The notes beneath the pieces were generated by a model. It searched no databases, was not told the origin of the DNA, and saw only the letters and a program-made list of their open reading frames with translations. Below are positions 55,690-64,000 of a stretch of 64,000 bases of DNA, one piece after another. The stretch comes from Helianthus annuus (taxonomy: Eukaryota > Streptophyta > Magnoliopsida > Asterales > Asteraceae). Made by a program: the position numbers and the translations under genes. The stretch lies in assembly GCF_002127325.2 (NCBI RefSeq), contig NC_035440.2:74278464-74342463 (forward strand), given 5' to 3'. How positions within the stretch are numbered: the stretch's first letter is position 1; every line of letters starts with the position of its first letter.

Positions 55690-56040
55690 TTTATTTTATC
55701 GCTTTAGTTGTATTATGTGGAGTACTTGTTAATAATCGAAATCTATCGCTATTTATCGCATGATTTAATCGCTTTATCGCTTATCACATCGCAATCGCAT
55801 TCGCGCGTGAAATTATAGATTCTGAATGTTGTTTTACGTGTGTGTGTGTTACTTATGTGCTACTTGTGCTTGTTTACTTTATGTTTTGTGGTGATTAATC
55901 GCAACTCTATCGCATCGCAACGTGATCGCAAACGCTAAACGCAAGTTAATTATAGTGATTGTATGTTAGATATAGTAGTTGGGATTAATTGTGTAACTAA
56001 TCGCACCGCTCACTTGAAACGCATCGCAAAACCCAACGCA
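55690..56040 (+). repeat. ATCGC word array in D LTR
   Basis: About 14 copies of ATCGC or ATCGCA in 350 bases (for example TTATCGCTTTA, CACATCGCAATCGCATTCGC), irregularly spaced. Confidence 0.65.
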
Positions 56041-56222
56041 CGAAACAAAACGCCGAAACTTAAAACATTGGAGCCACTCGATCGAGTGACTGCTCGATCG
56101 GATGGTCAATCGATCGGATTGTCATCCGATCGGATTGCCACCCGAACGGATTGCCACCCGATCGGACATCCATCCGATCGGTGACCCACTCGATCCTCTG
56201 CACTTTCCTTTTTTGGAATCCC

Positions 56223-56230
56223 TATAAATA
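56223..56230 (+). promoter_or_regulatory. TATA box of D LTR
   Basis: TATAAATA in a CCC...CC context, followed at plausible start-site distance by a perfect hairpin (56237-56262). Confidence 0.6.
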
Positions 56231-56236
56231 CCTTCA

Positions 56237-56262
56237 GTTGTCACATCACTTGATGTGACAAC
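56237..56262. repeat. Perfect 12-bp inverted repeat near the presumed transcript start of D
   Basis: GTTGTCACATCA, two bases, then its exact reverse complement TGATGTGACAAC. Confidence 0.85.
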
Positions 56263-58264
56263 TATTACTCGATCCAGCCACACTCTCAAGCTTCTTTCTC
56301 TCGATTCCTCACGATTCCTGTAAGTTTTCAACCTAAATCTTGTACTTCTATGATCTATATGCACTCCTTCACCTTTCTATCTTTTAAATCTTAACTGTTA
56401 ACCGTGAAATCAGCAGATTTGAGGTGTTCTAGGGTGATGTCATCATGGGGCTCTTATGAACTTCATGTTTTGGCTTCAATCCACCAAGAACAACTTAGAT
56501 CTGGAAAATTCCCACATGAATAAACAAAGATCTTGCATAGATCTAAACATATTCATGGTGAAAAAGGATGGAAAGATGGTTTCTAACTTTCTTTCAACTC
56601 TTTTACACTCAATGCACTCAAAAACCGATAGAATCGGAGCTCGTTCTGATCTTCTACTCTTTCTTAGTGATGTATCGGTTCAAGATCTGAATTCTATCGG
56701 AGAGACTACCGATTTCGGGTTAAACATGACATAACCGTCTCGAACAGTTGACTTATCGGACTAGGGTGATTCCTGTTCGATCGGGTCAGTTGGGTCTTGA
56801 CGAGGTTTCTGTTGTTTAGCACGTTATCACACCGTCGCGATCAAAACTGCAAACTATCAAAACAAATCAAGTGTCAAGAAGATCTAGTTTGTTAGGACGG
56901 ATTGCCGTCCGATCGAACTTCCATCCGATCGAACAGCCGTCCGATCTGCACTTAAACATTAATTCAACTTTTCAAAGTTTTGAACGTCAAATGGATTGCC
57001 GTCCGATCGGACTACAACCGATCGAACGACCATCTGACCATGTGATGTTTGGACTTCAACACTTAAACAATTTCCAACATGTTCAATGCATGAATAAAGA
57101 CCAACGAATTGCCACCCGATCGGATTGTTATCCGATCGAGTGACAAACTGCTGTGAACTTGTTCTCACTAAGTGCCCCACCAATCGGATCGTTACCCGAT
57201 CGAACCGCCGTTCGATCAATCGACCTGAAGGGTAGAGATACTTCTCTGTTTCAAAATGCTACAACGAAAACTTCAAAAGGCAAACCATCATACACAAACA
57301 CATCCTTGCTAAACGATATGACAACCCAATCGAATGGTCACCCGATCGGATGACCATCCGAACAGATTGTCATCCGATCGGATTGCCATCCGACCAGATT
57401 GCTGTCCGGCACTCGGTATCATTGCACCGTTTTACGTGCCGCTTATCGTTTATGCTATCGTTAACTGTTCAGGCTAATCTCTCTCAGCGCTCCCTTCAAT
57501 CCAAGGCTTTGTTTATTTGTTAAACGCAATCTGTGAGTATACTCGAACCCTTTTTCCTTTTAGCACTTTTGGGTGTTACATACGTTACTTATTCTAAATC
57601 ACAATCTACACACAACGCAAACACTATTTATACGCTAATCTCTCTCGCATGTTATATGTTATTCGATGAATGCTTGTATGTTATGTTAACACGGTGATTG
57701 TTGTCTGACACCTTAGCAACGATAGTACTATAGTTTGGACTCAGCACCTGTCGTGGACAGGGGTTGTTAAGGGCTTTACTTCACGTGTCCCAGTGGGGAT
57801 ATGTGTTGTGCATTCTACAACTCGCAGTCACGTCTGTGCATATTTCTCTGTCGATAACCTACTTGCCTTCACTTTGTACGTATTACATGCTGATTATGCG
57901 TAAACTACTTCGAACTCTATTATGCTATTATCAAACTTGTATGCTCACCTTTACACTATGTGTATTGACCCGTATTTTAACGTATGTGAAAGGTGTTTAG
58001 GATGTTATCTGCTAGGATGCTTGCTTGTGGAATCAAGTTAGGAAGAGTCATAGAAACAAACAATTAAATAAAATCTGAGTTGTCAGAATAGTATTTAGTT
58101 TTTGAGACAATTATTTGTAATAACTGTTTGTTTAGATAAGTTGTGGTATGGGACATGACATTTTAATTATCTGGTAATGAATAGTTGTTATGGATACTCA
58201 TGAACAATCTGTTTCGCTCAGTGCCGCGCCCGATGATTCCGCCATCGGTTGGGGTGTGACAGAT

Positions 58265-58277
58265 TGGTATCAGAGCC
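58265..58277 (+). other. Element D primer-binding site
   Basis: TGGTATCAGAGCC three bases after the LTR; leader to 58521 has no visible gene. Confidence 0.88.
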
Positions 58278-58995
58278 ATAACTATTGAGAATTAGGCAAG
58301 ACTCGACCTAGTCCAGGTTGATGTCTTAGAAACGACCTAGTCTATAGTCTAAGTACCAACAGACCGCCTTGTTCGAGCCCATTAGGGGTTCCGTACAAGC
58401 TTATGCTGTTTCTCGATCGCCTCGCACTCACGCTATACTATCACAACTACATTTCCTAAGGTAGTCACACTGCACTATTTCGAAAATGAGCAAGTGATTG
58501 GATCAAGATTAGGTGTGAAAATGTCACACCCCCAAAATCCACACGCGGAGTATCACCGCATGGGGCGTGACATGACCAGGATCAAACCACCAATCATATT
58601 GAACATTGCAAGTATTAAATAAAGTTTAACCCATCAATATAAAAGGTGGTCAAAACCAAACATAGTTAAAGTATTCAGTGGAAGCATAATTGTGAAAACC
58701 CAACATAAGTAATAAGTTCATAAAGTGTAAATGTTTAACATGGAACTCAACAGTCCATGTTCCCACAACGATCACGCCTCCCGTGCGAGCTCCATGAGTA
58801 CCTATTGTCCTGCAAGGCATGTAACAGAGAGTCAACAACTAGTTGAGCGAGTTCACAGTAGGGTGTTCAGTTAATGAGTTCGTTTTCACAAATAGTAAGT
58901 TCGTTGCATAACTATGTGTTATTAACCAAGCCGATTGTATGTTCAGTTAGTGGGGGCTTCCCATGTCGTATGCACTAGACTAGTTGTACCAGTAT

Positions 58996-59222
58996 GAGTT
59001 TACGTAGGTTTTACATATGTGTTCTTCCCAATTCGAGAATAGAGGTACGTACGAAGTTTACGTAGGTTTTACGTAAGTGCCCTTCTTAACCCGAGGACAG
59101 TAGTACGTGTGAGATTTACGTAGGTTTTACGTAAGTGCCCTTCACAACCCGAGGACAGTGGTATGCACGAGTTTACGTAGGTTTTACATAAGTGCCCTTC
59201 ACAACCCGAGGACAGTGGTAAG
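58996..59222. repeat. Four-copy ~58-bp tandem repeat in C LTR
   Basis: GAGTTTACGTAGGTTTTAC starts at 58996, 59053, 59111 and 59169. Copies 2-4 share CCCGAGGACAGTGGTA endings; copy 1 is more diverged. Confidence 0.9.
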
Positions 59223-59515
59223 TAGTCTAGCTGTGGCGAACGTACAAGTCTATCATAGCTATCAATCCCATTCCCAACCCACCGGGAATCCCATGCCTTG
59301 GAAGTGTGAACTCACCTTGGTTTGCTCGGCAGATACACAGGAAGGTTACTTGAGTTATAAGTGGTCAACCACGTCCTAACATGGTTACCATACAAGTCAG
59401 GTTTTGGTTTCAAGTAATGCACATAGGTTTACACATAACTAACAGGTTTCGAGCACGTATGGATCATGGCAACACATAACAGTCAAGTACATCGGTTACA
59501 CACGTAAAGCCCAAC

Positions 59516-59960
59516 TTGTGCGATTAGAATGTATTGGGCTGAATTGTAAGTCCACTAACATCTTGTGCGACTGGATCGTCGAAACCCAAACACTGCCCGG
59601 CCCAATATAACAAAGTAGTCCAACATACATACGGCCCAATAAACAAACAGTGATCATGTGCGGCTCTTTAGAGCTTGTGCGATTCAGATAACCTTGTGCG
59701 ATTGAGGTTTATCTTGTGCGACTAGGTTTTGGGCTTTAAGGCCCAAATCATAACAAAGTCCAACAGTATGTGTGTGGCCCAAGCCTTTTGCGATCTGCAC
59801 TGTCTTGTGCGATCCACATGGTCTTGTGCGATCATGCATAACTAATCAGTACCCTAAGCCTAGACGGTTGTACTTAGCTTGTGCGATTGGTCTTGTGCGA
59901 TCAGGTCTGGTCTTGTGTGACCTGATCTTGTGCGACCGAGAGGCTTGTGCGATTGATTAA
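59516..59960. repeat. CTTGTGCGAT word array in C LTR
   Basis: About 14 copies of CTTGTGCGA(T/C) in 445 bases at irregular spacing, with one more at about 60611. Read in the element's own orientation the word is ATCGCACAAG. Spacers are unrelated, partly GGCCCAA-type text. Confidence 0.8.
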
Positions 59961-60775
59961 CGGATTCCCGTAATTCATGCAATTAGTTACATCCAATCAA
60001 TTAGTTTCCAAATTTACAATTTATCAATCAATGCTAACAACTTCCAAATCAAGTAGTAATCGATCATCAATTTCTTATGAACCCTAAAACATAACATCAA
60101 CAATTATCATAACACTTAGCATATCGATCATGGATAACAGCTTATCTCAACTTTCAATCGCATTAACAGATCGATGATTTCCAATACTAACATCCTCATT
60201 AACATGGCAACATATCTAATCATTCGAATACAATTTATAACAGTCGATTAAGTCATCATATATACATATAACCGAAATCAAGTGCATAGTTTCAAATCAT
60301 GATTACTAGCATGGCCCCTAATAAATCAAATGATAGAACAATATCCAAAACATGGTAAAACACTAACCGAATTAGAAGTTAACACAAGGGTGATCCGGTT
60401 AAGAAAGCTTCACGAGGTGGCTTCGGCTATGGGAATTGCCGTCGGCTTCAAGAGAGGGGAAAGAGAGTGTAGGGTTTTATATGTGTTGAGTTTTGTAAAT
60501 AATGAGGAACACAATCCTATCCTAGGTGATTGTACACGCATAAAAGGAGTGGGCCGAACCCATACATGGGCTGCCCTTGGGTTCGAGTACAATAAGTGCA
60601 AACCGAATGGGCTTGTGCGACTACAAAGCATATACACACACAATACATGCAATCACATAACATATCAACATAGCATGTAACATTTATTCATCAAACCAAC
60701 ACATCGATTAGTCACATAGAGTTCATACACGTTACATTAAACACAAAGACATGTTCTGAAATACGAGTTGTCACA

Positions 60776-60787
60776 TTATCCCCAAGT
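60776..60787 (-). other. Element C polypurine tract
   Basis: Minus-strand ACTTGGGGATAA adjoining the 3' LTR; preceded in element order by the conserved AAATTTCGGGAC motif. Confidence 0.75.
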
Positions 60788-60851
60788 TGAAAGAAATTTT
60801 GTCCCGAAATTTAGCATGCGGTTACTGAGGAAGCTAGTCGTGTTGTTCAGT

Positions 60852-63800
60852 TTACTGGTTTTCCTGGGGTGTCACATCATCCCCCCGTTGATTTGGAATT
60901 TTGTCTCGAAATTCCGCAGTAGCTTCAGCCTCAGCAGTGGTTGCACTGTTTGCGAACAATTGGGGATACTTGAGTTTCATTTGGTCTTCTCGTTCCCAGG
61001 TGAACTCTAGGCCACGACGGGAGTTCCAACGAACTCGAATAAGAGGTATTCTAGTGTGTTTGAGGACCTTAACATCCCGGTCCGTGATTTTAACAGGTTC
61101 CTCGACAAATCGCAACTGTTCGTTGATAGTGAGTTCCTTCAAAGGAACTATGAGGGTCTCATCTGACAGACACTTCTTCAGATTTGACACGTGAAAAATG
61201 TTGTGAACCCCACCGAGTTCTGCTCGTAGGTTCAATTTGTAGGCCACTTTGCCTATTCTTTCTATGATTTCGAACGGTCCGACATACCGCGGATTGAGCT
61301 TACCTCGTTTGCCAAAACGAACTACACCTTTCCAAGGTGACACTTTGAGTAGCACTCGATCCCCAACCTAGAACTCGAGTGGTTTCCTGCGCTTATCAGC
61401 GTAGCTTTTCTGACGGTCACGAGCTGCCGCCATGCGTTGCCGTATCTAAGCAATTCTTTCCGTTGCGTCTACTACCATTTCTGGACCCGTGATCTGACTA
61501 TCACCCACCTCTGCCCAACAAAGAGGTGATCGGCATTTATGCCCGTACAATGCCTCGAATGGAGCGGCTTGAATGCTGGTGTGGTAACTGTTGTTGTATG
61601 AAAACTCCACCAAAGGGAGATGTTTTTCCCAGCTGTTGCCGAAATCGATAACACATGCCCTAACCATGTCTTCTAGAGTTTGAATCGTGCGCTCAGACTG
61701 CCTATCCGTCTGAGGGTGATAAGCTGTGCTCATGTCTAATCGTGAGCCAAAAGATTTGTGCATTGCTTGCCACAGTTCTGAAGTGAATCGTGCATCACGA
61801 TCGGAAATAATGGAGGTTCGCACCCCGTGCCTCGAGACCACTTCTTTCAAGTAAATGTCTGCTAATGTAGAGAACTTGTCTGTTTCTTTGATAGCCAAGA
61901 ATTGTGCAGACTTTGTGAGTCGATCCACGATCACCCAAATAGTATCATTTCCACGCTGGGATCTAGGCAGGCCAGTAACAAAATCCATGGAAATTTCTTC
62001 CCATTTCCATTGTGGTATCCTTGGTTGCTGAAGTAGGCCTGATGGTTTCTGATATTTCGTTTTGACTCTCGAACAAGTCAAACACTGGCCGACGTAAGTT
62101 GCTATGTGGGCCTTCATGCTAGGCCACCAATATGTAGTTCTGAGATCGTGGTACATCTTATCTGAACCAGGATGTACTGAGTATCGAGACTTATGAGCTT
62201 CATCCATTACAAGCTCGCGTAAGTTTCCATAATGTGGGACCCAAATGCGTCCCGTTACATAGTAGGCGCCGTCCTCCCTTTGTTCTAACCGTTGCCTTGA
62301 GCCGCGTAGGGCTTCAGCCCTGACGTTTTCTAGTTTCAATGCTTCTACCTGAGCATCTTGTATCTGGGAAGGAAGACTAGACTGGATAGTAAGTTGCAAT
62401 GCTCGTACACGCCTAGGTGTAGTGTCTTTTCGACTTAGGGCGTCAGCCACAACGTTGGCTTTGCCTGGATGGTACTTGATGGCACATTCGTAATCGTTCA
62501 GCAGTTCAACCCATCGTCGTTGACGCATGTTCAATTCCTTTTGCTTGAAGATATGCTCGAGACTCCTGTGATCGTTGTAGATGGTGCACTTGGTACCGTA
62601 CAGGTAATGTCGCCATATCTTAAGTGCAAAAACAACAGCTCCCAGCTCTAAATCGTGCGTAGTATAGTTCCGTTCATGAACCTTGAGTTGACGTGACGCA
62701 TAAGCAATGACCTTGTCACGTTGCATTAACACACATCCAAGACCCTGAATGGATGCGTCGCAATAAACCATAAAATCTTCTGTGCCCTCTGGCAATGAAA
62801 GAATAGGTGCCCTGCAGAGCCTGTCCTTTAAGTGCTGAAAAGCAGTTTCCTGTGTACTACCACAACGGTAGGTGACACCCTTCTGTGTCAGTAGCGTAAG
62901 CGGCTACGCAATCTTCGTGAAGTCTTTAATAAACCTTCTGTAGTACCCTGCCAAACCCAAGAATTGGCGAATTTCCGTTGGTGTACGCGGTGCAGGCCAG
63001 TTCCTAATCGAGTCTACCTTGGATGGATCCACATGAATCCCATCCTTGTTTACCACATGGCCTAGAAAGTGGACTTCACGAAGCCAGAAGTCGCATTTCG
63101 AAAACTTGGCGTACAGCTGTTCTGCTCGTAGGAGTTCCAAAATAAGTCGCAGATGCTGCTCGTGCTTCTCCTGACTCTTGGAATAGATCAGGATGTCATC
63201 GATGAAGACAATCACAAACTTGTCTAGGTAAGGCTTGCATACCCTATTCATTAGATCCATGAAGACTGCAGGCTCGTTCGTTAACCCGAATGGCATAACT
63301 AGAAACTCGTAATGGCCGTAGCGAGTTCTGAATGCTGTTTTGGAGACGTCCTCATCCCGGACTCTCAGTTGATGGTAGCCTGACCTCAGATCTATTCTTC
63401 ACCGTCACCTTGTTGAGTTCACGGTAGTCAATGCACATCCTGAAGGTACCGTCTTTCTTTTTCACAAATAGCACTGGAGCTCCCCAAGGCGATGAGCTAG
63501 GACGAATGAAACCCTTATCCAAGAGTTCATGTAGTTGTTTGGATAGTTCTTCCAGTTCTGATGGGGCTAATCGATACGGTGCACGAGCTATTGGTGCTGC
63601 TCCTGGAGCTAGCTCGATCTGGAATTCGACTTGGCGATGGGGCGGTAGCCCAGGTAAATCTTCGGGAAACACCTGAGGAAAGTCGCGTACTACTGGAATG
63701 TCCTCCAATCTCTTCTCTTTCGTTGATGCGTCAGTAACAAGCGCTAAAATAGCGGTGTGGCCCTTTCGCAAACACTTCTGGGCCTTAAGAAAGGAAATGA

Positions 63801-64000
63801 TGCCTACCACAACACCACTTTTGTCGCCTTGGATCACGAGAGGTTCCTGACCGGAACGAGGGATACAAACAATCTTCTCTTTGCATAAAATCTCTGCTCG
63901 CTGTTGGGATAACCAATCTATCCCAATGACGATGTCGAAACTACCCAGAACTATAGGGATAAGATCGATAGAGAAGGTCTGACCAACTAAAACGATGTTA
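60852..64000 (-). pseudogene. Element C pol (protease to chromodomain-like tail), broken
   Basis: Minus strand. The protease C-part is open at the edge. The protease-RT linker (63837-63400) reads through [10 protein letters not shown], where gypsy-1 has a stop. Near 63394 about 85 bases are missing compared with gypsy-1, removing [14 protein letters not shown] to the SKID region of RT and shifting frame. RT resumes at 63296 with MPFGLTN and [10 protein letters not shown]. Stop TAG at 62904-62906. RNase H and integrase (62795-61446) carry YCDAS, NDHRSL (Thr lost in TDH), [17 protein letters not shown] and [16 protein letters not shown] stops follow at 61446-61448 and 61368-61370, both CAG in gypsy-1. 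The last frame (61355-60852) has GKLNPRYVGPFEI and the V-R-W...FTWEREDQM tail. Confidence 0.92.
60866..60916 (-). other. Duplicate PPT/LTR-like boundary within C pol end
   Basis: In element orientation: a GAATTTCGAGACAAAATTCC block, a GGGGGGATGA run, then TGTGACACCCC, about 100 bases before the true PPT and LTR. Same arrangement as gypsy-1 8651-8698. Confidence 0.7.

Larger units (their letters stand above)
56085..57410 (+). repeat. CGATCGG palindromic word arrays in D LTR
   Basis: Roughly 20-23 copies of CCGATCGG/CGATCGA-type words in four clusters (56085-56200, 56891-57030, 57105-57220, 57325-57410). They are commonly linked by ATTGCCATC or ATTGTCATC, so that neighbouring words face each other. 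The first cluster lies just upstream of the TATA box; the rest are downstream. Confidence 0.8.
55559..58261 (+). repeat. Element D 5' LTR
   Basis: Limits are set by TGTAACACCCCG at the left and GGTGTGACA followed four bases later by the primer site. It is rich in CpG words: ATCGC repeats (55690-56040) and CGATCGG repeats (56085-57410). Open frames at 55963-56184, 56456-56734 and 57764-58000 look like chance in this composition. Confidence 0.82.
55559..58521 (+). mobile_element. Element D: gypsy-type element, 5' LTR and start of leader only
   Basis: A 2.7-kb LTR and tRNA-iMet-type primer site are followed by only 244 bases of leader before element C interrupts. The right half lies beyond the window. 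Putative TSD on the left is TGGAC (55554-55558), which cannot be verified here. The terminal sequences TGTAACACCCC and GGGGTGTGACA are near-perfect inverted repeats. Gypsy assignment is by LTR style only. Confidence 0.8.
58522..60775 (-). repeat. Element C 3' LTR
   Basis: 2254 bp, plus-strand TGTCACACCCCC to GAGTTGTCACA. Contains a four-copy 58-bp tandem repeat and a CTTGTGCGAT word array. Open frames such as 60330-60680 are not gene-like. Confidence 0.9.
58522..64000 (-). mobile_element. Element C: Ty3/gypsy chromovirus-like element, same family as gypsy-1, 3' half
   Basis: Minus strand: 3' LTR 58522-60775, PPT at 60776, and pol from 60852 leftward in protein order to the window edge within protease. 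Its protein sequence is close to gypsy-1 throughout. The LTR terminus (TGTCACACCCCC... on the plus strand) matches the gypsy-1 terminus, but the LTR is about 680 bp shorter and carries its own repeat arrays. It lies in D's leader; GAAAA (58517-58521) is the possible TSD, unverifiable because the other end is outside. Confidence 0.92.

Noticed and set aside
56456..57143. ORFs in D LTR
   Set aside because: Frames run through the CGATCGG word arrays and code for repeated RSDC/PIG-type peptides produced by the repeat.
59516..59960. CRISPR-like CTTGTGCGAT repeats
   Set aside because: Repeat words are only about 10 bases with irregular spacing, inside an LTR.
60330..60680. 116-codon ORF, possible host gene
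   Set aside because: Lies in C's LTR, opposite to the element, no domain recognised, and overlaps the CTTGTGCGA word.
1..64000. A host gene or defence-type system hidden between elements
   Set aside because: All sequence is accounted for by element interiors, LTRs or leaders; the only non-retroelement sequence is the MULE interior.

Overview
The window looks like a flowering-plant genome, and everything I can annotate in it is transposable elements. I found no convincing host gene, tRNA, rRNA or CRISPR array. Plant origin rests on Ty3/gypsy chromovirus-type polyproteins with a degenerate chromodomain-like C-terminus, SIRE/Maximus-like Ty1/copia elements with two zinc knuckles in a very long gag, a Tat/Ogre-type gypsy element, and tRNA-iMet-type primer sites (TGGTATCAGAGC). 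A eudicot, perhaps Asteraceae, is my inference only.

The block is a nest whose order is fixed by target-site duplications (TSDs). Oldest host: E, a Tat-lineage gypsy element on the minus strand (1-771, 11724-13374, 54973-55558), running off the left edge. Three elements sit in E. 'Gypsy-1' (+, 772-11723, TSD CAAAT) is in E's gag/protease frame. 'F' (copia, +, 13375-54967, TSD GCGCC) is in E's primer-binding site. 'D' (gypsy, +, from 55559) is in E's LTR. F was hit twice in gag: by 'A' (gypsy, -, 14899-38529, TSD GGTAA) and by 'B' (gypsy, +, 38835-47501, TSD ACTCG). A's left LTR was hit by 'G' (copia, +, 17099-26120), and G's gag by a MULE-like DNA transposon (20858-22324, 9-bp TSD TAAAAGAAA). 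That is five levels: E > F > A > G > MULE. D was hit by 'C' (gypsy, -, from 58522), a relative of gypsy-1 that runs off the right edge.

All element coding regions carry stops or frameshifts. B is the least damaged (about two stops and one frameshift). G has a long gag but no protease, integrase or reverse transcriptase, so it is a gag-only non-autonomous element. A and B each carry an intact extra ORF between primer site and gag. The less ordinary features are these: six of the LTR elements each have a private short word reiterated in the LTR or 5' leader; two copies of one gypsy family keep a duplicated PPT/LTR-start boundary; F and G share conserved 3' non-coding sequence; and nonsense codons are often CAG-to-TAG, a possible CHG-methylation deamination trace.
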